In this document: piece after piece, positions 52,230-60,454 of the stretch
Layout: each line of letters begins with the position of its first letter
How positions within the stretch are numbered: position 1 is the first letter of the stretch
Assembly (NCBI RefSeq): GCF_013410115.1
Contig: NZ_JACCCV010000001.1
Span: 310,001 to 374,000, forward strand
DNA length: 64,000 nt
Direction: 5' to 3'
Origin: Tunturiibacter gelidiferens
GTDB lineage: Bacteria > Acidobacteriota > Terriglobia > Terriglobales > Acidobacteriaceae
Made by a program: the position numbers and the translations under genes
Notes under the pieces: model-generated
Databases searched by the model: none
Told to the model about the DNA's origin: nothing
The model's input: only the letters and a program-made list of their open reading frames with translations

Positions 52230-52556
52230 GTGAAGCCGGCTAATGCCAATCCTGTGTTCCGCGCTCTTGCTGACCCGACTCGCAGGGCCATCTTCGAGGA
52301 GTTGACCCGGCAGGGTGAGCAGACCGTCCACGCCTTGACTCGCTATGCGGGCGTGTCGCAGCCTGCTGTCTCCAAGCACCTGACGGTGCTGAAGCGGGCG
52401 AAGCTGGTACGGCATCGACGTGCGGGACGCGAGACTCACTATCGCGCGCAGCCTGATGCGCTGGCGCCGATGGTGGACTGGCTGCGTGACTACGGCGCAT
52501 TCTGGCGTGACCGGTTTGACAAGCTTGAAGCACTTTTGGAAAGGATGGAGCCATGA
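52230..52556 (+). CDS. ArsR-family transcriptional repressor (SdpR-like)
   Basis: 108 residues, a winged-helix ArsR/SdpR-type regulator: RALADPTRRAIFEELTRQGEQTVHALTRYAGVSQPAVSKHLTVLKRAKLVRHRRAGRETHYRAQPDAL. It lacks the metal-binding cysteines of metal sensors, as in the SdpR/anti-phage-linked group that pairs with SRPBCC genes. The GTG start at 52230 is likely the first base of the mRNA. It is followed by SRPBCC and DoxX genes with 4-nt ATGA overlaps, one operon that it probably autoregulates. Confidence 0.92.
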   Translation: MKPANANPVFRALADPTRRAIFEELTRQGEQTVHALTRYAGVSQPAVSKHLTVLKRAKLVRHRRAGRETHYRAQPDALAPMVDWLRDYGAFWRDRFDKLEALLERMEP

Positions 52557-53008
52557 GCAATGCAACAGAGAGTCGCAATCCGGCAGAGAGTATACGTACG
52601 CTTGTGATCGAGAGGGTATTCCCACACCCGCCAGAGAAGCTGTGGCGAGCGCTCACGGAGCGCCCGCTCCTGGCGCAATGGATGATGAACAATGATTTCG
52701 AGCCGGTGGTCGGGCGGAAGTTCCAGTTCCGGGCCGAACCCATGCCGAATTGGAATGGTGTTGTCGACTGCGAGGTGTTGATCGTCGACCCGCTTCGACG
52801 CCTGTCCTATAACTGGGGTGTTGGGGGAGGCGAAGCCGGGCTTCAATGGGTGGTGCTCTTCACGTTGACTCCAGCGGAGGGCGGCACCCAAGTTCGCATG
52901 GAGCAGTCCGGCTTCGGTCCCGATCAGCAGGCAGCTTATCAGGGTGCAAACTACGGCTGGCAGAAGTTCTTCGGCGGCCTGGAACGTGTCCTTTGGGAGG
53001 TGGAATGA
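52553..53008 (+). CDS. SRPBCC/AHSA1 family protein
   Basis: 151 residues of the START/Bet v1 fold: IERVFPHPPEKLWRALTERPLLAQWMMNND, FQFRAEPMPNWNGVVDCEVL, and a C-terminal helix GWQKFFGGLERVL. Such proteins bind small hydrophobic ligands and often follow ArsR genes. The ATG overlaps the ArsR TGA and its TGA overlaps the DoxX ATG. Ligand unknown. Confidence 0.9.
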   Translation: MSNATESRNPAESIRTLVIERVFPHPPEKLWRALTERPLLAQWMMNNDFEPVVGRKFQFRAEPMPNWNGVVDCEVLIVDPLRRLSYNWGVGGGEAGLQWVVLFTLTPAEGGTQVRMEQSGFGPDQQAAYQGANYGWQKFFGGLERVLWEVE

Positions 53009-53424
53009 CCACGAAGGCAAAAAACATTACTTATTGGACTACGACCGGACTGATCGCGTTCTTTATCGGAAGCGGCGGTTGTGCGCAGATGGTCCAATTT
53101 TTCGGCAACCCCCATGGCGTTGTGCCGGTGCTTGGCTACCCAATGTATTTCTTTGCCATCCTGGGATTTTGGAAGGCGCTTGGAGCCATTGCCATCCTTG
53201 TGCCGCGTTATCCGCGGCTCAAGGAATGGGCGTATGCCGGCATCTTCTTTGACCTGACAGGCGCGGCTGCATCCTGCGCTGCAGTCGGGGGTTACGGCGC
53301 TTACGGCTTTCACGTCCTCGCCCCGCTCATCCTTACTGTTTTTACAGCGGTATCGTGGGCGCTGCGACCCCCAAGCCGTACCATCGGCGCCCTGTTTCCT
53401 GCGACAAATGGCGAACCGGTGTAA
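53005..53424 (+). CDS. DoxX-like membrane protein
   Basis: About 139 residues with four membrane spans (YWTTTGLIAFFIGSGGCAQM ... MYFFAILGFWKALGAIAILV ... IFFDLTGAAASCAAVGGYG ... LAPLILTVFTAVSWAL), the DoxX-like pattern. It is the last gene of the ArsR-SRPBCC-DoxX operon, coupled through an ATGA overlap at 53005. The combination suggests a ligand-induced membrane or redox function. Confidence 0.85.
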   Translation: MTTKAKNITYWTTTGLIAFFIGSGGCAQMVQFFGNPHGVVPVLGYPMYFFAILGFWKALGAIAILVPRYPRLKEWAYAGIFFDLTGAAASCAAVGGYGAYGFHVLAPLILTVFTAVSWALRPPSRTIGALFPATNGEPV

Positions 53425-53562
53425 ACGCGTGAGCAGCGTTTGCGTATTGAGTTCTCGTGGGCAAGCTGGCGGGCTTGGTTGCACTGCTCGTCGCGATAGT
53501 CCCGGCACGAGGCGCGATTTGTCAGACCGCGCCGCACGGAATCGCAGCTTGCTCAGCTCAGG

Positions 53563-53778
53563 TTAACGCTTACCGCGAGGGTCATACTGGAAACACTGCT
53601 CGAGCGACACACCAAGCACGATTGCGACTTTGAACGCGGTCTCAAGAGAAGGCGAATACTTGTCTTGTTCGATTGCAATGACGGTCTGCCGTGTGACGCC
53701 GACTCGATCGGCGAGTTCCTGCTGGGTCATCTCGCGGAGGGCCCGGAGTTCTCGAATCTGATTGCGTATTGCGGGCAT
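53563..53778 (-). CDS. Small XRE-family regulator
   Basis: 71 residues consisting almost only of a helix-turn-helix: MPAIRNQIRELRALREMTQQELADRVGVTRQTVIAIEQDKYSPSLETAFKVAIVLGVSLEQCFQYD. This is the YozG/HTH-3 single-domain type that pairs with a membrane protein. The start at ATG 53776-53778 overlaps the stop of the upstream membrane-protein gene (ATGA), so they are coupled; a longer upstream frame is not believed. Confidence 0.9.
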   Translation of the reverse strand: MPAIRNQIRELRALREMTQQELADRVGVTRQTVIAIEQDKYSPSLETAFKVAIVLGVSLEQCFQYDPRGKR

Positions 53779-54206
53779 CAGAGTGCTCTCCGGTAAGCCA
53801 TAATCTGCGCCGCGGTCTTCGTGATATCTGCGATGACCAGCATGCCAAAGAAGACGCTCAGGAAATGAAGTCCTATCATCCGGTTTTCTAATTCGAGATG
53901 GCCGACTGTGGAGTGAAACCACAACATGCCCAGCCCGAGGACCATGAGGGACGCGAAGGTCAGATAACCGGCACGATAGCCGCGCAGCTCAATCAAGCGA
54001 TCGCGCTCGTCCGTTACACGGTTGCGGGTTACGTCGGCAATGACCGACTGCAGGATGATCTGCAATACGATGATTCCGACAATCATGCCTGCGACCTTGT
54101 TGATGGAGTTTTGCTGGTGCAGGAAGAAGTAGGGGCCGTACACGAGGAGCTCCGCCACAAGCGAGGCGTAGAGAGACTTCTCCCGGTATGAAAGGTTTGG
54201 CGCCAT
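53778..54206 (-). CDS. Four-span membrane protein paired with XRE regulator
   Basis: About 142 residues with four membrane spans and a central charged region (IADVTRNRVTDERDRLIELRGYRAGY). It is the first gene of a two-gene operon with the small XRE regulator, an arrangement known for DUF2178-like membrane proteins, with the membrane partner perhaps controlling the regulator. The start at ATG 54204-54206 is chosen since the upstream codons precede the operator. Confidence 0.75.
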   Translation of the reverse strand: MAPNLSYREKSLYASLVAELLVYGPYFFLHQQNSINKVAGMIVGIIVLQIILQSVIADVTRNRVTDERDRLIELRGYRAGYLTFASLMVLGLGMLWFHSTVGHLELENRMIGLHFLSVFFGMLVIADITKTAAQIMAYRRAL

Positions 54207-54221
54207 AGCAAATCGCTCCGT

Positions 54222-54239
54222 TGTCAAAAATATTTGACA
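54222..54239. promoter_or_regulatory. XRE operator candidate at the transcription start
   Basis: Inverted repeat TGTCAAA-N4-TTTGACA. It lies just downstream of the predicted minus-strand promoter and upstream of the membrane-protein start. A third TGTCAAA half-site is part of the -35 region. Confidence 0.65.
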
Positions 54240-54245
54240 TTGAGA

Positions 54246-54274
54246 AAGATAGCGCTGCACTCAGGATATGTCAA
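54246..54274 (-). promoter_or_regulatory. Promoter of the membrane protein-XRE operon
   Basis: On the minus strand TTGACA (54269-54274) and TATCTT (54246-54251) are 17 bp apart. Transcription would start near 54239, at the operator edge. The remaining gap to 54714 shows no gene. Confidence 0.65.
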
Positions 54275-54714
54275 ACATTTTTTACAATTATTTCCTTTCG
54301 CAGGGCCTGCTTGGAAACGAAAGGATCGCGAAGCGGTCTGTAATGGAAAGAGGATGAGAGCGCTCTGGAAGCGGTCTATTCCTCAATGCAGGCCGCCATA
54401 AACACATGAGCGGTGTTTCCGCATCGTTGGTTTCCGAAGTTGCGATCTTCACCGCACTTCGTTGGAGTGCATAGCCAAGCCAAATGGAATTACCGTTTGC
54501 CAGGTCCAAAGCTTTTTGTGCTAGCTGTACGCTCTAGAGTGAATTCAATGGAGTCTTTGCGTACTGTGCGCATTTTCTGCGAGAATGCGTTTGGAAATCG
54601 ATAGCTGCGTCGCGAACATCCGCCGGAACCGGCAAAGAATCAACTCCGAATCGTCTCGCACACGCACTGTCCGGGCCCCAGTTATCCCCATCCCCGCAAC
54701 CTCTGGAGGCTTCC

Positions 54715-55179
54715 ATGCGCCCGAATGCATGTCTTCTCGCACCCCTTGCGGTGTTCTTCGCGATATCCACCCTCACCGCCCGCGCCGACACTTTCAGCTA
54801 TACCTTCTCCGAAGGTCATTTGGGTCATGACGCCTTCACTTACACAAGCCCGACGCAGATCCTGACGACCACAACGTTCACGCCTACTACCTGTACCGTG
54901 CAGGCATCACAGGCTTGCTCGACCGTCTCGTTCGACATTGCAGGCTCAGCCTCTGCTTTGATCATCGATGTAGCAGCGGGCGGAGCCGATTCGTTCAATG
55001 GTTTACCCGCGTCCTTCTTTACCAACATTGGCGTGAATACCGCATTTAGCCCCAACACGATAACTCTTACGGTCACCGATATTCCGTCCGGAGTTCCGGA
55101 GCCCTCCAGCCTGCTGCTGCTCGGCACTGGCGTACTCGGCCTTGCCGGGGCAGCCTGCCGCAAGTTTCTCGCGGCCTGA
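54715..55179 (+). CDS. PEP-CTERM sorted secreted protein
   Basis: 154 residues: signal peptide (CLLAPLAVFFAISTLTARAD), a Thr/Ser-rich beta domain with a possible disulphide (TCTVQASQAC), and a canonical C-terminal sorting region: VPEPSS, a hydrophobic span (LLLLGTGVLGLAGAA) and Arg-containing end CRKFLAA. Such proteins are cut by exosortase and become surface or EPS-associated; no exosortase is in the window. CTGGAGG precedes ATG 54715. Confidence 0.92.
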   Translation: MRPNACLLAPLAVFFAISTLTARADTFSYTFSEGHLGHDAFTYTSPTQILTTTTFTPTTCTVQASQACSTVSFDIAGSASALIIDVAAGGADSFNGLPASFFTNIGVNTAFSPNTITLTVTDIPSGVPEPSSLLLLGTGVLGLAGAACRKFLAA

Positions 55180-55268
55180 GATCGCCAAACTGACCACTAC
55201 ACGACGTTGGCGGAGGTTGCAGGTTACGCTGAGTGCAGTGAGAATAGGTGCGGGAGTTTGGAGCACAT

Positions 55269-55697
55269 ATGAAAAAGGCCGTCGCGGGGGAATCTGCCTC
55301 TGCATTCATCGACGCGAAGATCAACGAACTTGGGGACTGGCGCGGGAAGATGCTCGCGAAGGTGCGCGAGATCATACACAAGGCAGACCCTGAGATCGTC
55401 GAAGAGTGGAAGTGGATGGGGACTCCCGTCTTCTCACACGGTGGCATCGTCTGCACGGGAGAGACGTACAAGAACGTGGTCAAGATGACGTTTGCCAAGG
55501 GAGCCGCGTTGAAGGATCCTTCGGGGCTATTCAACTCCAGCCTCGACGGGAATGTCAGGCGCGCCATCGACATTCACGAAGGCGAGAAGATCGATGAGGC
55601 GGCCTTGAAGGAGCTCATCCGCGCTGCAGTGACGCTCAATCTCGAAGGCGAGAGCAAGCCGAAGCCCCGGCGAGCGAGCAGCAAGAGAGTCGACTAG
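55269..55697 (+). CDS. DUF1801 domain protein
   Basis: About 142 residues matching DUF1801: DWRGKMLAKVREIIHKADPEIVEEWKWMGTPVFSHGGIVCTGETYKNVVKMTFAKGAAL, ending with a basic tail (KPKPRRASSKRVD). The fold is YdhG-like; its function is unknown. The start is ATG 55269 rather than the open frame at 55248. Confidence 0.85.
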   Translation: MKKAVAGESASAFIDAKINELGDWRGKMLAKVREIIHKADPEIVEEWKWMGTPVFSHGGIVCTGETYKNVVKMTFAKGAALKDPSGLFNSSLDGNVRRAIDIHEGEKIDEAALKELIRAAVTLNLEGESKPKPRRASSKRVD

Positions 55698-55832
55698 GTT
55701 CATGGCGGCTCGGGTCTCTGCTACGGCCATATCTACTCCGGGAGGAGTTTGGGCATCTGGCTCATGCGCTGAGCGGGCCTGTGAGAAGTGGGATTCTCTG
55801 GGCGTGTCGTCGGTCCAATTGCCCTCTGCTTT

Positions 55833-56918
55833 CTAGTTGCTTCCCGCGTCTGACTGATGTCGGGACCTGGCTGTGGAGGTGAGCTTGCGCAGGACGAACT
55901 CCTGTATGACGCCGTTGGCCATGTCGGCGGCGATGTCAATAAACGTGGTCGAGAAGACCAGCCCCGGGCCGCGATTCGACTCTGGATAGTAGGTGTTGGA
56001 GAGGGCACCGGAGACGAGATATCCGCCGAGGCCTGAAAAGTTCGGCTGCCAGCGTCCGTTATCTCCTTTGCAGATGAAGGGCGTGGAGAGGGCGTGGAGT
56101 GCGCGCGACTTCTTTGTGCCTGTGCCCTGGTAGAAGTAGCGGGGATCCTGATGCAGAATGGATGGCAGGATGGCGCCGCCGATCAGGATGTCGGTTAAAC
56201 CGTTGGCGTAGTTTGCGCCCAGACGCTGGCCGTAGCCCTTGGTGCCCTGCTGGTAGTTTGGGGTGTCGGAGGCTTGATCGATGCCAGAGACGAAGGCTGC
56301 GCCGGCGAAGGTGACGGGGTCAATCGAGGTCTTGAGAGCGAGTCTGAACTTCAGTTTGGGCGTGAGTGGCACGGCGTTGTGGTCATAGACGACGTAGAAG
56401 TTGGGGATGAATCCAAGGACGCGCTGCTTTTCCTCCAGCTTGACCTGCTCGGTGGCGAGTTCCTCGGTGGAGAGAAGCGCGTTGACTGTGGTGATCGCGG
56501 CTGCAATCTTGAGGCGAATGTCGGTCAGGTCCATGTACTGACCTGGCCGGAGGATGATCTCGGGCGAACTCCAGTCTGCGAATCCGTTGGCACTGACGGT
56601 GACATGGTAGGGTATTCCCGGAGTGAGATGGTCGAGTTTGAAGAAACCGTCATCGCCCGTCCTCACGCGCAGCGGATCGGGGAGCGAAGGCGTCTGGAGA
56701 GCGACCGTGGCTCCGGGAACGGTGGCATCATTCACATCGGTCACCGTACCGATGATCGTTCCAGTTTGAGGTTCTGGTGCGGAGATATGCTGGGCTACTG
56801 CGACACCGATGAGCGACATGATGATGACCGACATACTGAGATGAAGGAGACACAGGCGACGCCCGATACTCCTCTGGTGTCGTGTCTTATCGACAACTTG
56901 TTGGGGGACTTTTTTCAC
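55833..56918 (-). CDS. Carboxypeptidase-regulatory-domain outer-membrane protein
   Basis: About 361 residues. An N-terminal membrane/signal segment (LCLLHLSMSVIIMSLIGVAVAQ) is followed by a CarboxypepD_reg-like Ig domain (GTIIGTVTDVNDATVPGATVALQTP ... DDGFFKLDHLTPGIPYHVTVSANGF) and a C-terminal domain with KYGQRLGANYANGLTDILIGGAILPSILHQDPRYFYQ-type sequence, common in acidobacteria. Likely periplasmic or outer-membrane facing, role unknown. The start is set at GTG (56916-56918), which has GGAG eight bases upstream; another GTG lies three codons earlier. Confidence 0.75.
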   Translation of the reverse strand: MKKVPQQVVDKTRHQRSIGRRLCLLHLSMSVIIMSLIGVAVAQHISAPEPQTGTIIGTVTDVNDATVPGATVALQTPSLPDPLRVRTGDDGFFKLDHLTPGIPYHVTVSANGFADWSSPEIILRPGQYMDLTDIRLKIAAAITTVNALLSTEELATEQVKLEEKQRVLGFIPNFYVVYDHNAVPLTPKLKFRLALKTSIDPVTFAGAAFVSGIDQASDTPNYQQGTKGYGQRLGANYANGLTDILIGGAILPSILHQDPRYFYQGTGTKKSRALHALSTPFICKGDNGRWQPNFSGLGGYLVSGALSNTYYPESNRGPGLVFSTTFIDIAADMANGVIQEFVLRKLTSTARSRHQSDAGSN

Positions 56919-57440
56919 CTCTGTCACTCCGAAAAATAACAGTTGAGAATCAGCACCTCACCCTACCTGGCCGTACCGAACGACGTTTGGACACCTGATC
57001 AGATGCATGCGTCGCGACTTGTGATTCTGGATATCCAGGTGTGATCGTTCCGAGGCTTCGCTCTGCTTTGTTGGCGAGCGATTCCTCCTACCCTTGGTGA
57101 TGATAGGCCCTTCGGTTCGCTGTGTGGTAGGAAAGTGGGATTTCGTTAAATCTTCGCTTGTGCTTGCTAATTGTGGGCCGCTCATCGGATTTACAGCATC
57201 AGATGGTATGTTCGTGCTCTATTTCTGAAGAAATTACCCTTCGGAAGAGAGAGTGGAAAATGTTTTCCTACTTTTGGCAATCTGGGGCATTCGACGGTGT
57301 CGGATGAATGGTAACGGGATGCGGCAGTAGCGTTGAAAACAAAGAATGACGGGCGTTTTAACAGCATTGGCAGGCCAAGTGCAACTATGCAAGATGTAGC
57401 ACAGAGTTCGCGGAGACAGCGAAACGGAGGGGAGAGCTAT

Positions 57441-57719
57441 ATGGCAGCAATTACGATTTATACATGCGTTTGCGGGGTCCAGAAGAAGACCAGCAATCAT
57501 TGGGTTCTGGCCAAGGTTACGTCGCACGGCGTTACATTTATGCCGTGGGATGCGGAGTTGGCGAGGAGCCGTGACATTACCATTCTTTGCGGTGAGGGTT
57601 GCGCAGCATCGATGCTGAGCCGTTCACTGGGCGATTGGAAGAAGCCTGCAGTGGGCGTGACCAGCGTTGGTTCTGTAACTGATGTCAGCGCGGAAGAGTA
57701 CGAGTTGGCGGTAGCTTAG
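57441..57719 (+). CDS. Hypothetical cysteine-containing small protein
   Basis: 92 residues: MAAITIYTCVCGVQKKTSNHWVLAKVTSHGVTFMPWDAEL, then ITILCGEGCAASMLSRSLGDW. The CVCG and CGEGC cysteines suggest a zinc site. No family is recognised. GGAGGGGAG precedes ATG 57441; the frame is open upstream but without a ribosome site. The 522-bp gap before it (56919-57440) shows no other gene. Confidence 0.55.
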   Translation: MAAITIYTCVCGVQKKTSNHWVLAKVTSHGVTFMPWDAELARSRDITILCGEGCAASMLSRSLGDWKKPAVGVTSVGSVTDVSAEEYELAVA

Positions 57720-57827
57720 GCTGGTTTCCCCGGGGAGCCGCAAGAGGCGCTCTGCGGGGACTTCGTGCTCGGCTTGTGTTCTGGAATGGAGACGGCTGAG
57801 CGCGGTTGGGGGTTGGGTTTTATTGGG

Positions 57828-58403
57828 TTAGTAGATGCCGGGGATGAGGCATTTGGTGGATTTGCTGTAGATCTCGTACTCGTGGCCAAAGGCGCGGCGG
57901 AGGGCTGACTCTTCTACGTGGATCCGGTAGAACAGCGCGGCGGTAGTGGGGACGAAGATAATCGCCAGGCCAAGCCAGTTACGGGTGTAGAGTCCGACGG
58001 CGGCGAAGATGAGAATGAGACCAGAGTAGGACGGATGGCGGACGAAGCGAAATACTCCGGTTTTGTGGATGGTTTGCGTGACGTGGATGGCGACGTTGGC
58101 GCTGAAGGAACGGCCGAGGGTGATGATGGCAGTCCAACGGATGGCGAGGCCCAGGATGAGAAGAGTGAGCGCAGTGAGTCGAACCCAGGGAGCACCGTGG
58201 TTGATGGTGTGGGAGTGGGTTTCGCCGTAGAACCTACCGAGGGTGATGGCGGCTAGGATAACGAACCAGAGGATGCGAAGAGAGCCTCGGTCTTGTATGT
58301 CGGCGCTGGGATTGCCGCGGCGGGTTCGCGTGATCACGAGGATGGCGACTTCGGAGAAGATCCAGGCGAGGTAGAGGATGCGAAAGAGAGCCGATACGTC
58401 CAT
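57828..58403 (-). CDS. Isoprenylcysteine carboxyl methyltransferase (ICMT)-family protein
   Basis: 191 residues with five membrane spans. The conserved C-terminal ICMT region is present: GVFRFVRHPSYSGLILIFAAVGLYTRNW with RHPxYxG, then RIHVEESALRRAFGHEYEIYSKSTKCLIPGIY with the E-E and Y-x-K signature of SAM binding. In bacteria these enzymes methylate membrane isoprenoid or other lipids; the substrate is unknown. Confidence 0.88.
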   Translation of the reverse strand: MDVSALFRILYLAWIFSEVAILVITRTRRGNPSADIQDRGSLRILWFVILAAITLGRFYGETHSHTINHGAPWVRLTALTLLILGLAIRWTAIITLGRSFSANVAIHVTQTIHKTGVFRFVRHPSYSGLILIFAAVGLYTRNWLGLAIIFVPTTAALFYRIHVEESALRRAFGHEYEIYSKSTKCLIPGIY

Positions 58404-58451
58404 TCGTGACCTCGTTCTGGTTTGTGAGGCGTGGTGGCACTTCGCGCGATT

Positions 58452-58745
58452 CTAGGGGAGCGGTGGGGTGATGCTTTCGACGATGACGCCTTCGGTTTCG
58501 AAGTGAGAGACGCGGTGGTCGGTGGTGTGGCCCATGTGGATCGCCTTCTTGAGAAGCGTGATGAGAGGGCGGGAGGTCTCGGGGAACCAGCGATCGGAGG
58601 ATTGATCCCAGTCGACGGCGAGGTTGTAGGTGGCGTCGCACCTGGGGCAGGTGAGGGGCGTTTCGAGCCAGCGTTGGAAGGATCCGGTGGCGAGCTTGCG
58701 GACCGGGTCGGTGCCAGAGCGGATGGCTGCTATGCGGAGGTTCAT
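58452..58745 (-). CDS. Hypothetical small protein
   Basis: 97 residues: MNLRIAAIRSGTDPVRKLATGSFQRWLETPLTCPRCDATYNLAVDWDQ with a single CxxC, then SHFETEGVIVESITPPLP. A half-zinc-site could pair in a dimer. No family is recognised. It is 48 bp from the ICMT gene on the same strand. Confidence 0.55.
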   Translation of the reverse strand: MNLRIAAIRSGTDPVRKLATGSFQRWLETPLTCPRCDATYNLAVDWDQSSDRWFPETSRPLITLLKKAIHMGHTTDHRVSHFETEGVIVESITPPLP

Positions 58746-58865
58746 TGGTGGGGATAGGGTAGCACTGGAGCTGGTCGTTGTTGCTGCGGAGTGACGAGAG
58801 CGATTGTGTTGGACCAGATGTTTGCGCTTGAGTAGGCTGTTCGGCAGGGTGAGAGACCGGAAGCG

Positions 58866-59277
58866 ATGAACGACGAGGAAAGAGAGACGAACGAGTAACG
58901 CTCAGTGAGGAGCGGACAGAGTTGGCGTTGTTTCGGACGAGTTTGTCGCTGGACAGAACGACGCTGGCGTGGATTCGAACGACCTTGACGATGACGAGCT
59001 TTGGACTGGGCACGGTAACGTTCTTCCGGTCGATCCGATGCAGGCCAATACACCGGAGAATGTGCGCCTGCATGAGGGCGCGATTCGGTTTGGTGTGGCG
59101 CTGGTGCTGATTGGCGTGGTGGCGACGTTTTTGGTGGCGGCATCGCATCTGTCTGGGCTAAGAAAGCTGCGGGCGGGAGAGATACCGAGAGCAGCGAGAT
59201 GGCCGTTGAGTATTTTGATCGCATTGCTTCTGGCTTTACTGGCGCTCTGGGGTATGTGGCTGACGTTTCACGGGTGA
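58866..59277 (+). pseudogene. DUF202 (YidH-like) membrane protein, two frameshifts
   Basis: The protein can be assembled only across three frames: MNDEERETNE (58866-58895), then LSEERTELALFRTSLSLDRTTLAWIRTTLTMTSFGLGTVTFF (58901-59030), then PENVRLHEGAIRFGVALVLIGVVATFLVAASHL to the end. Shifts lie near 58896-58900 and about 59035-59042. The second is inside the family's loop after the first membrane spans. Probably a degraded gene, or sequence errors. Confidence 0.7.
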
Positions 59278-59283
59278 GTGCGC

Positions 59284-60000
59284 TTAGAGCTCGGAGAAGA
59301 CGAGGCAGACGCGGCCTACGATGTAGTCGGCCGGGGTTTCGTGCGAGGCGAGGGGCAGGAGCTGAACGGGGAAGTCGCGGGAGTAGGGACGGAGGATGAG
59401 ACGGCCCTCGTCGAAGTCCACGAAGCGGAGGAGGAGGGCGGCTCCGCAGCGGACGGCGTAGAGTGTGGGTTGGTGGGCGCGGTAGGGGGCGAGGGAGTTG
59501 TAGTGGCGGTCGAGGACAGCGATGGCTCCGGGGGATAGGAGCGGGTCCATGGCGGCGGATTGCTGGGTGTCGGCGCGAATGGCGAGGAAGCGCTGCCAGT
59601 GGGCGTGCTTGGTGGAGGGACGGGCTCGGTTGTCGTGAAGCCGAGAGGCGGATACCTGGACGGTTTCGATGATGGAGGCGGGGGGGATGCGCGCGTCGTC
59701 CATGGCGGCGGAGGGGGAGACGACGGGGATGGTTTCGATGGGATCGCTGTTTTCGGGGAGGGTTGGAGTGGAGGCTGCGTTGAGGTCGAGCGGGAGGATG
59801 TGTTCGATGGAGAGTTTTTGCGAGGCCAGGACGCGGTCGAGTCCTTCTAGAGAGAGGGCGCGTTTTCGGTTGAGGAAGTTGGAGATGTGGGCTTGCTGGA
59901 AGCCGGCCTGATGGGCGAGGCGGCTGCCGGTGAGGAGACCGCGGTCGATGCGTCGAAGGAGTTCAAGCCGAAGGAGTTCGTGAAGGTCTTGAAAGTTCAT
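59284..60000 (-). CDS. Phage-type repressor (HTH + S24-like C-terminal domain)
   Basis: About 238 residues. The N-terminal XRE-type helix-turn-helix is DRGLLTGSRLAHQAGFQQAHISNFLNRKRALSLEGLDRVLASQ; a Pro/Ser linker leads to a LexA/S24 fold (DPLLSPGAIAVLDRHYNSLAPYRAHQPTLYAVRCGAALLLRFV) with the ligand-like serine in the DPLLSPGA position. Such repressors hold prophages silent. It starts ATG 59998-60000 and is regulated by the operator 50 bp upstream. It borders the phage-like genes. Confidence 0.8.
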   Translation of the reverse strand: MNFQDLHELLRLELLRRIDRGLLTGSRLAHQAGFQQAHISNFLNRKRALSLEGLDRVLASQKLSIEHILPLDLNAASTPTLPENSDPIETIPVVSPSAAMDDARIPPASIIETVQVSASRLHDNRARPSTKHAHWQRFLAIRADTQQSAAMDPLLSPGAIAVLDRHYNSLAPYRAHQPTLYAVRCGAALLLRFVDFDEGRLILRPYSRDFPVQLLPLASHETPADYIVGRVCLVFSEL

Positions 60001-60043
60001 AATGGAGGGTAACCCTCGGCGAACCATATCATTGGGCAAGGCG

Positions 60044-60073
60044 AACATAAAGCGAAATATTCGCTTGACGCAA
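60044..60073 (-). promoter_or_regulatory. Repressor promoter with operator in its spacer
   Basis: On the minus strand TTGCGT (60068-60073) and TATGTT (60044-60049) are 18 bp apart; the spacer contains the palindrome AAGCGAAataTTCGCTT (60050-60066). Additional GCGAA half-sites flank it. Binding would silence the repressor's own promoter. A TTGACG (60065-60070) on the plus strand overlaps it. Confidence 0.65.
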
Positions 60074-60096
60074 TAAGTTTGTGCTCCAAACTACTG

Positions 60097-60408
60097 CTAA
60101 CGAGGGATATACGAGACAGCATAGCCTGAGGAAAGATTGCGGTTGACAGTAATTTTGTCAAAAGCTATAACCTTGAGACTTTCCCAATGCGGAATCGAAG
60201 CGGTAAGGCGACCTAAAACCTCGAGCTGGGGTTTCAAGTGCCGGACTGCATTCGGAGACGTGTGAGGAGGAGACAGGGTGATTGATTTTTCCCAAGGTGT
60301 GACACCGAACTGAAGCAACGAGAAACGAATGTTGTCGTTTGTCCGACGGAGCCAAGAGAGCGAAGCGGCGAAGCGAACGGCGTTCCATAGCAACTTAGGC
60401 GAGCCCAC
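60097..60408 (-). CDS. Doubtful hypothetical protein
   Basis: 103 codons (WNAVRFAASLSWLRRTNDNIRFSLLQFGVTPWEKSITL ... LGRLTASIPHWESLKVIAFDKITVNRNL) starting at GTG 60406-60408, with no ribosome site. The order of hydrophobic residues is protein-like, but no family is recognised and it is not in line with neighbouring plus-strand phage genes. Confidence 0.3.
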   Translation of the reverse strand: MGSPKLLWNAVRFAASLSWLRRTNDNIRFSLLQFGVTPWEKSITLSPPHTSPNAVRHLKPQLEVLGRLTASIPHWESLKVIAFDKITVNRNLSSGYAVSYIPR

Positions 60409-60454
60409 TCGACCATTGTAAAAAATTGAGGCTCGTCCGGGGGAGAAGTACGCC

